A stretch of 64,000 nt of DNA from positions 503 to 64,502 of the forward strand of contig NZ_PEAY01000003.1 in NCBI RefSeq assembly GCF_002807665.1, given 5' to 3'. This document shows positions 34,735-43,337 of this stretch, in pieces. Numbering within the stretch: position 1 is the first letter of the stretch; each line of letters opens with the position of its first letter. The notes under the pieces were generated by a model. It did no database searches, was not told the DNA's origin, and was given only the letters and a program-made list of their open reading frames with translations. Both the position numbers and the translations under genes were made by a program. The stretch is from Neoalteromonas facilis. Its GTDB lineage: Bacteria; Pseudomonadota; Gammaproteobacteria; Enterobacterales; Alteromonadaceae.

Positions 34735-36191
34735 TAGGCAGATTCCTTCAATTGTGCCGTGTTATATACACGTTCGATTTGTTGCTGAAAATGTTGTTCA
34801 ATTTGCGCCCGACGAGGTCGCATATTATTGGTGTATAACCCTTGCTCTGGAGTCATCGGGGTGCTTAATACAATAGGGTTTTGAACGCGAGCGTAATCCG
34901 GTAAACAGTGATTAACCATGTTGATGATCTGGCGCGCATGAGCTTCGCTAATATCATTTCGTGCCGGGACTACAATCGCGCTGCAGAACGGACGCGCATC
35001 GCCAATAACCACCACCTGCAAAAATAGGCCAGTTGCCAGCAGTTCCGCTTCCACCCATTCAGGCGATATATTGCGACCAAATGAATTAATAATTGTATTT
35101 TTAAGGCGGCCGTCGATACACAGTGATGGCCCTTTAAATGAGGCGATATCGCCAGTATATACGACGTCTTGATACCAAGAATCGGGTTGCTCCAAGTAAC
35201 CTAAAAAGGTATTGCCACGCACCACGAGCTCTTGGTTAATAATATCGACTGTAAGGTGAGGTAATACGCGACCGACGCTGTCTACATCATCGGCTTCTGT
35301 CGATAAGCTCACCACCGAAGCGCACTCAGAGAGACCATATCCTTGATACACAGGTAACCCCAGTGCTCTAGCTTTTTCCATTAGAGTAGGTGAGACTTTG
35401 CTGCCACCAACGGCAATAAACCGTAACGATGAAGGCGGAATCCATCCTCTCGCTGCTCCCACGACCAAAACTTGCAACAGTTCAGGCACCAGGATCATGG
35501 TATTGGGCTGCGTCTCAGAGATGCACTGTAGCAGAGCTTGTGGCTCAGCGAGCATACTGCCTCGGAAGCCCCTAGACTCATCACGGGTTAAAACGATTTT
35601 GCCACCTGCCATCAGCGGCGAGTAAACACCTGCAACGTTTTCCAATAAAACAGGCAGTGGTAGTAGTGATAAATGTTTGGGCTTGTCGATGCCAATGGTG
35701 GTAACTAGCGAAGAGGCGACTGCCATCTGGTTGTCAGTGCTTAAACAAACTCCTTTTGGCGCTCCTGTTGAACCTGAGGTATAGGTTATTTTTTGCGTGC
35801 CGTCAGGAGCTGAAAGCGGGGCGACTTGCTGTCGCTGATATACATTGAGGCTTATATCCTCACAATCAAGTTCGATGGAATCAGCCGGTTGTGTGTCGGC
35901 AAAAACGATTTCGGCTTTTACCGAATCAATGACACTGCTTATCTGTATTTGCGTAAAGAACATGGGAATTGGTGTACAGATCACGCCAGCCGCCTGACAG
36001 GCTAAATCTACAATAATCCAATCAATACTGTTCGGTGCTATTAGTGCAACCGAGGTAACGCTCTGACAGGTTAGCCAATCAGCTAGGCGTTTTACGCGCG
36101 TTGATAGTGCTTGATAAGTGAGGTTTTCCTGCTCAAATTCGAGCGCAATGTTGTCTTGGTAGCGAGTTGCCAACGTCTCAAGCCATTTCAT
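34734..36191 (-). CDS. AMP-dependent acyl/aryl ligase-like protein
   Basis: A 485-residue member of the adenylate-forming enzyme family. The P-loop YTSGSTGAPKG is at 137-147, with GYGLSECASVVS near 290 and YTGDIASF near 345. The C-terminal subdomain ends in LYTNNMRPRR (452-461), where FadD-like enzymes have (S/T)xxGKxxRR; the A10 lysine seems to be replaced by Met457. The enzyme may use another residue, or may bind but poorly adenylate its substrate. Overlaps the hemolysin-family gene by 4 bp and the oxidase gene by 1 bp. No carrier protein is encoded nearby. Confidence 0.82.
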   Translation of the reverse strand: MKWLETLATRYQDNIALEFEQENLTYQALSTRVKRLADWLTCQSVTSVALIAPNSIDWIIVDLACQAAGVICTPIPMFFTQIQISSVIDSVKAEIVFADTQPADSIELDCEDISLNVYQRQQVAPLSAPDGTQKITYTSGSTGAPKGVCLSTDNQMAVASSLVTTIGIDKPKHLSLLPLPVLLENVAGVYSPLMAGGKIVLTRDESRGFRGSMLAEPQALLQCISETQPNTMILVPELLQVLVVGAARGWIPPSSLRFIAVGGSKVSPTLMEKARALGLPVYQGYGLSECASVVSLSTEADDVDSVGRVLPHLTVDIINQELVVRGNTFLGYLEQPDSWYQDVVYTGDIASFKGPSLCIDGRLKNTIINSFGRNISPEWVEAELLATGLFLQVVVIGDARPFCSAIVVPARNDISEAHARQIINMVNHCLPDYARVQNPIVLSTPMTPEQGLYTNNMRPRRAQIEQHFQQQIERVYNTAQLKESA

Positions 36192-36892
36192 TTTACACCT
36201 CCACGCTGTAGGCGCTTTGAGGTTGCGGCAATTTTGCTTGAAAGCTGTTCGAACATGCGCGCATACAACGGATGATTGTTAACCACGGCCATTACATCGA
36301 GAAGTGACACCGCTACTACTTTGGGTTTTGTATCGTAGTATGAGCCCCAATTGTCAGATGCAGTGTTGAGTCGAGCTGGATCGGCGTTAGATAAAAATGT
36401 GTGCGGGATGCCCGCACGGCTAATTAATTGCAATACATGCTCAGTAGCTGAGAACACCATGTACTTGTATTCATTGGTGAATAACGACACCGCTGTGGTT
36501 AAGAACAGCGGCAAGGTAAACTTATTTGAGTTGCTGTACAGATGACCAATTTCGGCAATGTGCGAACGTTGGATCTGACGAGTTGATGCTAGGTATTGTT
36601 CAACGGGATTATCTAAGTATTGTTCCAGAAACAATGTATCTGTTGCAGGACGAATACCTAAAGCAGCCTTGAACGCACCATTGTTGATAGCCAGAATCCA
36701 AGGCATTGTCACCGATACGGTCGCGTTGTACGCGCGTTTAAAGCCTTCTTGGATGAAATGTTCGGCTTCTTCACGATCAATGTCGCCGATGGCGTACGCG
36801 TCGATATTGAATGCATATTTCTTTGCCACGTTTTCGCAACGTGAAGTATTGCGACGCTCTTCGTTGGCTTGTACTGCTATTGTTGGATGCAT
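36188..36892 (-). CDS. Thermostable hemolysin family protein, possible GNAT-like acyltransferase
   Basis: A 234-residue protein matching the thermostable hemolysin (Vibrio delta-VPH) family. Conserved-looking blocks are FLEQYLDNPVE (88-98), HIAEIGHLYS (111-120), KYMVFSATEHVLQLISRAGI (143-162) and WGSYYDTKPKV (182-192). Despite the name there is no signal peptide or membrane segment. The EIG...SAT...L..A....WG.YY pattern is like LuxI/exosortase-associated acyltransferases, so an N-acyltransferase role is an inference I prefer to a toxin role. First gene of a five-gene operon; GAGGAAG precedes the ATG. Confidence 0.75.
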   Translation of the reverse strand: MHPTIAVQANEERRNTSRCENVAKKYAFNIDAYAIGDIDREEAEHFIQEGFKRAYNATVSVTMPWILAINNGAFKAALGIRPATDTLFLEQYLDNPVEQYLASTRQIQRSHIAEIGHLYSNSNKFTLPLFLTTAVSLFTNEYKYMVFSATEHVLQLISRAGIPHTFLSNADPARLNTASDNWGSYYDTKPKVVAVSLLDVMAVVNNHPLYARMFEQLSSKIAATSKRLQRGGVK

Positions 36893-36961
36893 TGTTACTT
36901 CCTCGCATTAATTACGGTAAGAAGTTACGTTGTCAACCTTAGGGGAAACTTAAGGAATCTT

Positions 36962-36987
36962 AATAAATGAAAATTTTTTCATTTATT
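36962..36987. promoter_or_regulatory. 26-bp perfect palindrome upstream of the hemolysin-family operon
   Basis: AATAAATGAAAA (36962-36973) is followed after two bases by its exact reverse complement TTTTCATTTATT (36976-36987), about 70 bp upstream of the first gene of the operon. Symmetrical 12-bp arms with a 2-bp spacer fit an operator for a dimeric regulator, though the AT-rich composition raises the chance level and it could also be a terminator-like hairpin. Confidence 0.5.
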
Positions 36988-37145
36988 TGATGTGAATAAG
37001 GAAAAAATGTGGCAGGTAGCCTTTCCAAAAAATTGTAAAACTCAACCTAAGCTTACATCAAATCTCAATTAACTAATTAGGCTATCAATATCAATTCAAA
37101 TTTGTATTTAGAAGTACAAAAGATTTTAACTGACAGACAACTAAA

Positions 37146-37922
37146 ATGGCTTCCAAAATTAACTCTAGTCTTCGATTTGGCTTAGTTGCATCACTTATCG
37201 CCATCATATTGACCGCCTCATTAGACGCAACAGGGCATGGTAAATTTAGTGCGTTTGCACTAATTCCTTTAATTCCCTTGTTTGCTTGGTTAGGAAATGT
37301 GTCGAGGAAAGAGTTGGGCTATGTTGTAGGTGATCAAAAAATATACCTTCAAGCAGCTTTCATTCCACTTCTTTTAGTCGCCTTGTTATCAGTTGTAGCG
37401 TGGTCTACTGGGGCGATGAAACCTACACGAGATGAATGGCTAAGTACTCTATTCGTTATAAGTTTTAACTCGATTGCTGGGATACTGTTGGTAGCTATAA
37501 CTGAAGAGGGGTTCTTCCGTGGCATAGTTTGGAAACTGATGGAGCGCGGAGGCCTAACACGCAATCAAACATTATGGAGTACAACGGCATTATTTGTGAT
37601 TTGGCATTTGTCGGCCATATTATTGTCTAAAGATTACGCCCCAGCCCTGCTCCAAGTCCCCATTTATCTTGTTAACGCGACACTGTTGGGGTTGATTTGG
37701 GGGCTCTTACGTGTCCATTCTGGCAGTATCTGGCCCTCCGCCATCTATCATTCTGTATGGAATGCCCTCGTATATCAGCTTTTTGGATTTGGACTGAGTT
37801 CGGGTGATTTAGGTGTCGAGCCTACTTGGGTGTTTGGACCTGAAATCGGATTGGCTGGTTTCGTTCTAAATGGGGCGGTTGTGGTGTTTCTGTTAAGAAG
37901 GTCATCAATGAAAAATACGTAA
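37146..37922 (+). CDS. CPBP family intramembrane metalloprotease
   Basis: A 258-residue polytopic protein of the CAAX protease/bacteriocin-processing (CPBP, Rce1-like) family. Motif 1 EEGFFRG (Glu120, Glu121, Arg125), motif 2 WHL (His154) and motif 3 YHSVWN (His202, Asn206) are present. About seven membrane helices. No Shine-Dalgarno sequence is visible before the ATG and the base composition is more AT-rich than its neighbours, consistent with an accessory gene. Targets unknown. Confidence 0.85.
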   Translation: MASKINSSLRFGLVASLIAIILTASLDATGHGKFSAFALIPLIPLFAWLGNVSRKELGYVVGDQKIYLQAAFIPLLLVALLSVVAWSTGAMKPTRDEWLSTLFVISFNSIAGILLVAITEEGFFRGIVWKLMERGGLTRNQTLWSTTALFVIWHLSAILLSKDYAPALLQVPIYLVNATLLGLIWGLLRVHSGSIWPSAIYHSVWNALVYQLFGFGLSSGDLGVEPTWVFGPEIGLAGFVLNGAVVVFLLRRSSMKNT

Positions 37923-38011
37923 AATGAACGTGTTCTTAATGGGAATATGACTTTTACTAAGTGCTTATAGTTTTAGAAGGCTTAACCCGACTCGACAGAT
38001 TTCATAAATAG

Positions 38012-38215
38012 GGTAACCGAAATTACTGGCTCCGATATCATCTGACGTGTATGCACAGACTCTGGAAGCAGGTGATTATTGCTTTAAGCAAAGGTGTAGT
38101 TGTGACCAACATTAATGCTCCCTTCCTGAAAGGTTTACTCACCAGCATTACTGATAAATAGCTGCAAATTGATGGCGGTGATCGCTATACTTTAGTCGGA
38201 CTATTTAGAATATTT
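38012..38215 (+). pseudogene. Possible SDR gene remnant
   Basis: Within the 307-bp gap 37923-38229 one frame reads LSKGVVVTNINAPFLKGLL then, after LTSITDK and an in-frame TAG at 38159-38161, continues as LQIDGGDRYTLVG. NINAPFLK...LL and QIDGG resemble the loop after the active site and the C-terminal end of short-chain dehydrogenases (VNxIxPGxxxTxL, LxVDGG). No start, cofactor or catalytic motif remains. The resemblance is short and could be chance. Confidence 0.25.
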
Positions 38216-38229
38216 TACAAGGATGTCTT

Positions 38230-39207
38230 ATGCGCCGAATCATGGCCCTTTTAGTTGTTTGCCTTTTTTCACACTCCTCTTATTCACAATCACAATTTCT
38301 TCAGCAAAAGGACTGTTTCAGGGGAGTGGGTCAAAGTTATGAAGCTTGGACGCAATTTTTAGCCAACAAAAGTAATAAGTTTAATTTGGCTAAATTTCAG
38401 CAACGTTTTCCTGAGCAAGAGTACAACCGCAAGCGTGAGGCATTAACCTGCGTTGATTTTACCTACGAAGTCGATGGCTTGACGGTAGTTGGCTATTATA
38501 TGAAACCCAAAGCGGCAGCGGATAAGGCATTACCGGTCATTATCTTTAATCGTGGCGGCAATGGTGCCTTCGGCAGCGTGAATTTTGCAAAGAAAATGGG
38601 CTTTATTGCGGATCTGGCGGAGCTAGGTTATGTCGTTATAGGGAGTCAATATCGCGGGGCGAGTCGAAAATTCATTGAGAATAATGGAGAAGATGAGTTT
38701 GGCGGTGCGGACGTGAATGATGTTTTGGCGTTGGAGTCTCTGCTGAGCGATATTCCTGATGCCGATCCATCTCGTATTGCCATGATGGGGTGGAGCCGTG
38801 GGGGCATGCAATCTTTCCTAGCCGCTAAACATATGCCAAAGCTCAAAACCATAGTTGCAATAGCGAGTAATGCTGATGCGAGGAAATCGCTAGCCTTTCG
38901 CCCGGATATGGAAAATGTTTATAAAAAGCGAGTGCCTTATTATGCAGGTAACAAAGACGAGGCTTTATCAGCTCGTTCGGTTATTGACTGGATCGATGAG
39001 TTGCCCGCGCAAGCGCCTATCTTATTGGTACACGGTTCAGCTGATAAGCGTGTTAACGTTGAGCAATCCAGATTATTGGCGAAAGCGTTAAGTGAGCAAT
39101 CGCATCAACACAAGCTTGTAATATATGAAGAGGGTAATCATGGTTTGCAGCGTCATCGCCAAGCGCTAATCAAAGATGTTAAAGAGTGGTTGTCTTTGTA
39201 TTTGTGA
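38230..39207 (+). CDS. Exported alpha/beta hydrolase of the prolyl-oligopeptidase type
   Basis: A 325-residue exported protein with a signal peptide (cleavage after SYS near residue 19). The catalytic domain has an HGxxx-like FNRGGNGAFG oxyanion region (106-115), nucleophile GWSRGG (Ser189), Asp in HGSADKRV and His in EEGNHGLQ, the order and spacing of S9 peptidases/esterases of about this length. AAGGA lies 6 bp before the ATG. It stands alone with a terminator after it. Confidence 0.85.
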   Translation: MRRIMALLVVCLFSHSSYSQSQFLQQKDCFRGVGQSYEAWTQFLANKSNKFNLAKFQQRFPEQEYNRKREALTCVDFTYEVDGLTVVGYYMKPKAAADKALPVIIFNRGGNGAFGSVNFAKKMGFIADLAELGYVVIGSQYRGASRKFIENNGEDEFGGADVNDVLALESLLSDIPDADPSRIAMMGWSRGGMQSFLAAKHMPKLKTIVAIASNADARKSLAFRPDMENVYKKRVPYYAGNKDEALSARSVIDWIDELPAQAPILLVHGSADKRVNVEQSRLLAKALSEQSHQHKLVIYEEGNHGLQRHRQALIKDVKEWLSLYL

Positions 39208-39217
39208 GCAAATAACT

Positions 39218-39247
39218 AAAAAAACGCGGTCTGTGACCGCGTTTTTT
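39218..39247. terminator. Bidirectional rho-independent terminator
   Basis: The stem AAAAAACGCGGTC/GACCGCGTTTTTT with loop TGT lies between the convergent hydrolase and old yellow enzyme genes. A-run and T-run flanks fit termination from both sides. Confidence 0.93.
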
Positions 39248-39273
39248 CTACTGGTGGTTCACTTTTGCGAGCG

Positions 39274-40377
39274 TTACGACAGCGTGGCTAATGCGTCACC
39301 TGAGTATTGCTCTAAATCGTCGAGTTGTTGATGTTTGATCTTATTTGCCCAGTTTGGGTCTTGTAGTAATGCTCGGCCGACGGCGACCAGATCAAATTCA
39401 CCCTTGTCGAGTCGTTCAACTAAATCATCTATGGCGCGCGTGTTTGAGCTTTGTCCCTGGAATGCACCAAAGAAGTCATCATTCAATCCTACTGAGCCGA
39501 CAGTGATAGTTGGCTTACCCGTGATTTTCTTGGTCCAGCCAGCAAGATTCAAGTCGCTACCTTCAAACTCATTTTCCCAATAACGACGTTGCGAGCAATG
39601 GAAAATATCGACTCCAGCTTCACTTAGCGGCATTAAGAAGGCTTCGAGTTCTTGAGGCGTGGTGGCCAAACGCGCTGAATAGTCTTGTTGTTTCCATTGC
39701 GAGAAGCGCAGCACAATTGGGAAGTCTGGGCTGGTGGCTGCTCGAATGGCTTTTACTATTTCCACACCGAAACGAGTGCGATTTTCTAAGCTACCGCCCC
39801 ACATGTCAGTGCGTTGGTTTGTACCTTCCCAGAAAAACTGATCAATCAGGTAGCCGTGAGCACCGTGGATCTCTACACCATCAAACCCTAACTGCTGTGC
39901 ATCCTTGGCGGCTTGAGCAAAAGCGTTGATCACAGACTTTATATGCTCTTCGGTCATAGGTTCAGCACCTTGTTTACCCGGCTTAAATAAGCCTGAAGGC
40001 CCAGCGCTTGGCAATTCGGGAAAAGGGGCTTTGTCTGCCACTCGCGCCATGCCTACATGCCAAATTTGCGGCATGATTTTTCCACCGGCCTGATGTACTT
40101 CATCAACGACATGTTTCCAGCCGGCGAGTGCTTTTTCACCGTGAAACTGAGGAATTGTTGCGCTCATGGTGGCAACGGGATCATTTACGGTTGTGCCCTC
40201 CGTAATGATAAGGCCAGTGCCGCCTTCCGCACGGCGACGATAGTAACCCGCAACATCGTCAGTTGGTACGCCACCCGGCGAGAACTGGCGTGTCATAGGT
40301 GCCATTACTATGCGGTTGTCTAAAGATAGAGCGTTGTGAGAAAACGGCTTAAAAAGTGAATCTACGTTGTGCGTCAT
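39274..40377 (-). CDS. Old yellow enzyme family NADH:flavin oxidoreductase
   Basis: A 367-residue FMN-dependent ene-reductase-like enzyme. It has the TIM-barrel OYE motifs: NRIVMAPMTR near the N-terminus, the substrate-binding EIHGAHGYLIDQFFW region with conserved histidine, RTDMWGGSLENRTRF and a C-terminal VAVGRALLQDPNW. The frame is open to 40485, but the ATG at 40377 begins just before the barrel as in relatives. The substrate is unknown; members reduce alpha,beta-unsaturated carbonyls or related compounds. Confidence 0.88.
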   Translation of the reverse strand: MTHNVDSLFKPFSHNALSLDNRIVMAPMTRQFSPGGVPTDDVAGYYRRRAEGGTGLIITEGTTVNDPVATMSATIPQFHGEKALAGWKHVVDEVHQAGGKIMPQIWHVGMARVADKAPFPELPSAGPSGLFKPGKQGAEPMTEEHIKSVINAFAQAAKDAQQLGFDGVEIHGAHGYLIDQFFWEGTNQRTDMWGGSLENRTRFGVEIVKAIRAATSPDFPIVLRFSQWKQQDYSARLATTPQELEAFLMPLSEAGVDIFHCSQRRYWENEFEGSDLNLAGWTKKITGKPTITVGSVGLNDDFFGAFQGQSSNTRAIDDLVERLDKGEFDLVAVGRALLQDPNWANKIKHQQLDDLEQYSGDALATLS

Positions 40378-40628
40378 AAAATGTCCGAAATAAACTAAAA
40401 CGGTGACAAGAAACTTACTGCGCTTGTCTTTACGTATATACGATGTCGTAAGTTCACACCTTAGATTGCGCACCAAAATAGTCAATTTACTATTGTGAAT
40501 ATAAATCTATAAGATAGATGAAACCGAAGAGTTGAAATTTTAACTATTTGAAATGTTTGACTTTTAGCAGTCTACGTTGGAGGAGAAGCGAATTCTCCAT
40601 TGACCCGTTACCGAATATTAGCAAACGG

Positions 40629-41456
40629 TTAAGGTGCGGAAGATCCGTCGTTGTTAATCAATCCTTTTTCGTGAGTAGAGCCCGTATAAATCGACAAGTA
40701 TTTTTGCGAAATAGCTTCGTATTCGCCACTTTCATGGAGATCCTTTAACGCAATATCAAATTCATCCACCAGCGCTTGAGACACACTTTGCTTACTGAAC
40801 ATTAGATTGTTTTGCGCTTCCAGAGGTGTGCTAATGCGAAATAAAGGCACGATCATCTCATGGTATTGCTGCCATGCTCCCAAATAGTGTTTCCCTTCTA
40901 TTTCAGATTCAATGTAGGCATCTACTCGTCCCTTTATGGTTAGAGTCGCTAGGCTTTGATCATCGTCGATCAGCGCGATTCGTTTGACGAATTCAGGGTC
41001 TTTCAACAGTCGGTAATAAGTGTCAGTGTAAACAGCGCCACGTAGCGCACCTATTACGACATCGTGGTTCTTAATGTCATCTAATTTTCTTATATCATCG
41101 AACAAAGAGGCTTTATCTTTGTGGGCGAATAACATGTAGTGACTGTAGCGGAATACATTCTTTGAAAACAATGCGTAAGCTTCCCGTTCTGGCAAAATTG
41201 CAGCAGCAAGGGTTAAGTCGACTACGCCCGATTCAATACTTTTCAGGACTCGCGGCCATGGCATGGAAATGATTTTAAAGGAGTGGGGTGTGCGACGGAA
41301 AATAGCCTTGAGTAAATCGATATCTTGACCTTGCCAATAGCCGTTTTCATCAATATAGCGAAAAATACTGCGTTCGTTCACAGCAACAATAAATTCTTTC
41401 GCAAATAGGTTAGTACAAGATAAAAAGAGAATTAAACCGAATAAAACTCTGCGCAT
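40629..41456 (-). CDS. Periplasmic solute-binding protein (SBP_bac_3 family)
   Basis: A 275-residue exported protein with a signal peptide (cleavage after FA near residue 19) and a two-lobed amino-acid-type binding fold: N-lobe FIVAVNERSIFRYIDENGYWQG, DIDLLKAIF, middle VDLTLAAAILPER and C-lobe DAYIESEIE. No transporter genes accompany it, so it may be a sensor, an orphan binding protein, or serve a transporter elsewhere. Ligand not predictable. Confidence 0.82.
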   Translation of the reverse strand: MRRVLFGLILFLSCTNLFAKEFIVAVNERSIFRYIDENGYWQGQDIDLLKAIFRRTPHSFKIISMPWPRVLKSIESGVVDLTLAAAILPEREAYALFSKNVFRYSHYMLFAHKDKASLFDDIRKLDDIKNHDVVIGALRGAVYTDTYYRLLKDPEFVKRIALIDDDQSLATLTIKGRVDAYIESEIEGKHYLGAWQQYHEMIVPLFRISTPLEAQNNLMFSKQSVSQALVDEFDIALKDLHESGEYEAISQKYLSIYTGSTHEKGLINNDGSSAP

Positions 41457-41660
41457 TTACTGCTCAATACATCAATCGACTATTGATGAGTATAGAGTAG
41501 AAGTAGGGGAAGTGCACATTGCTTGCGTGCACTATGAAGGTTTTCCGACATTGTGATTTAGTGTACGCGTGAGATGGGCAGCATTGATGCTGATCAAATC
41601 ATGACCTGATTTCCAAACTGCGGTGATATTTTATTAACAATCTGCTAACTCTATTTAGTA

Positions 41661-41702
41661 CAGTTTGGTACACTGGTACGATGTCCGAGCAGTTCGGTAC
41701 TG
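41661..41702 (+). repeat. Two CAGTTYGGTAC repeats before the GMC gene
   Basis: CAGTTTGGTAC (41661-41671) and CAGTTCGGTAC (41690-41700) recur 29 bp apart. Each also forms part of a small inverted repeat, CAGT(7)ACTG at 41661-41675 and CAGT(5)ACTG at 41690-41702. They sit 19 to 60 bp before the start of the GMC oxidoreductase gene. The spacing, close to three helical turns, fits tandem operator sites of an unidentified regulator. Confidence 0.45.
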
Positions 41703-41720
41703 TGTAACAGGTAGTTAATT

Positions 41721-43337
41721 ATGCAAACATCGTCTGACGCTTTTGATTTTATTATTGTTGGCGCTGGCTCCGCCGGTGCTGCACTTGCTGCGCGCCTGAG
41801 TGAAAACCCGGCATGCAATGTGTGCTTGCTAGAAGCGGGCAGTAAAGATCGTAATCCCCTTATTCATATTCCATTCGGTTTATCACTATTGTCGCGCGTT
41901 GAAGGAATTGGTTGGGGTTATCATACAGCCCCTCAAGAGCACCTAAATGGCAGAGAATTATTTTGGCCTAGGGGCAAAACTTTAGGCGGCTCAAGTTCAA
42001 TCAACGCGATGTGTTATATCCGTGGCGATATGAAGGACTATGATGATTGGGCTGCACAGGGGGCTGAAGGCTGGGATTGGGCATCGGTTTTACCGTATTT
42101 CAAGCGAGCAGAAAACAATACCCGCGGTGCTGATGATTTTCACGGTGTGGGTGGGCCGCTCAATGTTGATGATTTACGTCATAAAGACAAACTGTCACAC
42201 CGCTTTGTTGAAGCTGCTGAAGCCGTTGGTTTTGACATTCTCGAAGATTTCAATCGGGAAGAACGCGAAGGCTTGGGCTTTTATCAAGTTTCCCAAATCG
42301 GTGGTCAACGATGCTCTACTGCAAAAGGTTATTTAAAACCGGCGTTACAACGCACGAACCTTACTGTGATGACCAATGTCATGGTCGAGCGTGTATTGAT
42401 CAAAGACGGTAAAGCTACTGGTGTACAAGCACGCGTTGCCGGAAAAGTACAACGTTTAAAGGCTAATCGGGAAGTCATTTTAAGTGGTGGCGCAATTAAC
42501 TCGCCGCAGCTACTAATGTTGTCAGGTATTGGCCCTGCTGATCACCTTCGTGAGAAAGGGATCCATGTTCAGGTTGACCTACCCGGAGTAGGGCAAAATC
42601 TGCAGGATCATTTGGATGCTATCGTACAATTTCGCTGCAAAGCTCACGAAGGCTATGCGGTCGCATTTTCAGCGTTGCCTAAATACATTGCCGGTACATT
42701 TAACTATATGTTTAAACGCAAGGGCCTGTTTTCCTCAAATATAGCCGAGGCTGGCGGCTTTATGCGCTCATCTCTAGCAACACATGGTCCAGATATTCAG
42801 TTTCATTTCCTACCTGCGATTTTAGAAGACCATGGCCGTCACTCAGTCTTTGGCTATGGTTACGGCCTGCACGTATGTAATTTATATCCGAAAAGTCGCG
42901 GCGAAATTCGTTTGCAGAGCAGTCACCCGGCTGATCATGCACTGATTGAACCGAATTATTTAAGCCACCCAGACGATCAGAAAGTCATGATTGAAGCGGT
43001 GCGAAAAGCAAGAGAAATCTTAGCAACCGAAGGTTTTGCGGAATTCCAAGGGACTGAATTACTGCCAGGTGAAGAGGCGCAATCTGATGAAGATATTCTA
43101 GCGTTTATTCGTGAGAAGTCTGAGTCAATCTATCATCCTATTGGTACCTGTAAAATGGGAACTGAATCGGATGCTATGGCAGTAGTCGACAATGAGTTGC
43201 GCGTCTATGGTGTGCAAGGTTTGCGCGTGGTGGATGCCTCAGTAATGCCTAATCTTATCGGCGGAAACACCAATGCGCCTACAATAATGATCGCAGAGCG
43301 CGCTGCTGATTTTATTCAGCAGGCGAACGCTATCTAA
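41721..43337 (+). CDS. GMC family oxidoreductase (choline/alcohol dehydrogenase type)
   Basis: A 538-residue FAD-dependent alcohol dehydrogenase of the glucose-methanol-choline family. The FAD-binding GAGSAGAALAARL motif is at 14-26; PROSITE-like signatures GKTLGGSSSINAM (about 89-101) and GAINSPQLLMLSGIG (about 257-271) are present; the C-terminal SIYHPIGTCKMG carries the catalytic His. No signal peptide. Relatives oxidise choline or long-chain alcohols (AlkJ-type). A betaine aldehyde dehydrogenase gene is absent nearby, so alcohol oxidation is equally likely. It converges on dld with no space between stops. Confidence 0.88.
   Translation: MQTSSDAFDFIIVGAGSAGAALAARLSENPACNVCLLEAGSKDRNPLIHIPFGLSLLSRVEGIGWGYHTAPQEHLNGRELFWPRGKTLGGSSSINAMCYIRGDMKDYDDWAAQGAEGWDWASVLPYFKRAENNTRGADDFHGVGGPLNVDDLRHKDKLSHRFVEAAEAVGFDILEDFNREEREGLGFYQVSQIGGQRCSTAKGYLKPALQRTNLTVMTNVMVERVLIKDGKATGVQARVAGKVQRLKANREVILSGGAINSPQLLMLSGIGPADHLREKGIHVQVDLPGVGQNLQDHLDAIVQFRCKAHEGYAVAFSALPKYIAGTFNYMFKRKGLFSSNIAEAGGFMRSSLATHGPDIQFHFLPAILEDHGRHSVFGYGYGLHVCNLYPKSRGEIRLQSSHPADHALIEPNYLSHPDDQKVMIEAVRKAREILATEGFAEFQGTELLPGEEAQSDEDILAFIREKSESIYHPIGTCKMGTESDAMAVVDNELRVYGVQGLRVVDASVMPNLIGGNTNAPTIMIAERAADFIQQANAI

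Noticed and set aside
36188-36892. Calling the thermostable-hemolysin family gene a secreted toxin
   Set aside because: It has no signal peptide or membrane segment and sits first in a metabolic operon; the family name comes from one Vibrio protein, and an acyltransferase-like role is more plausible.
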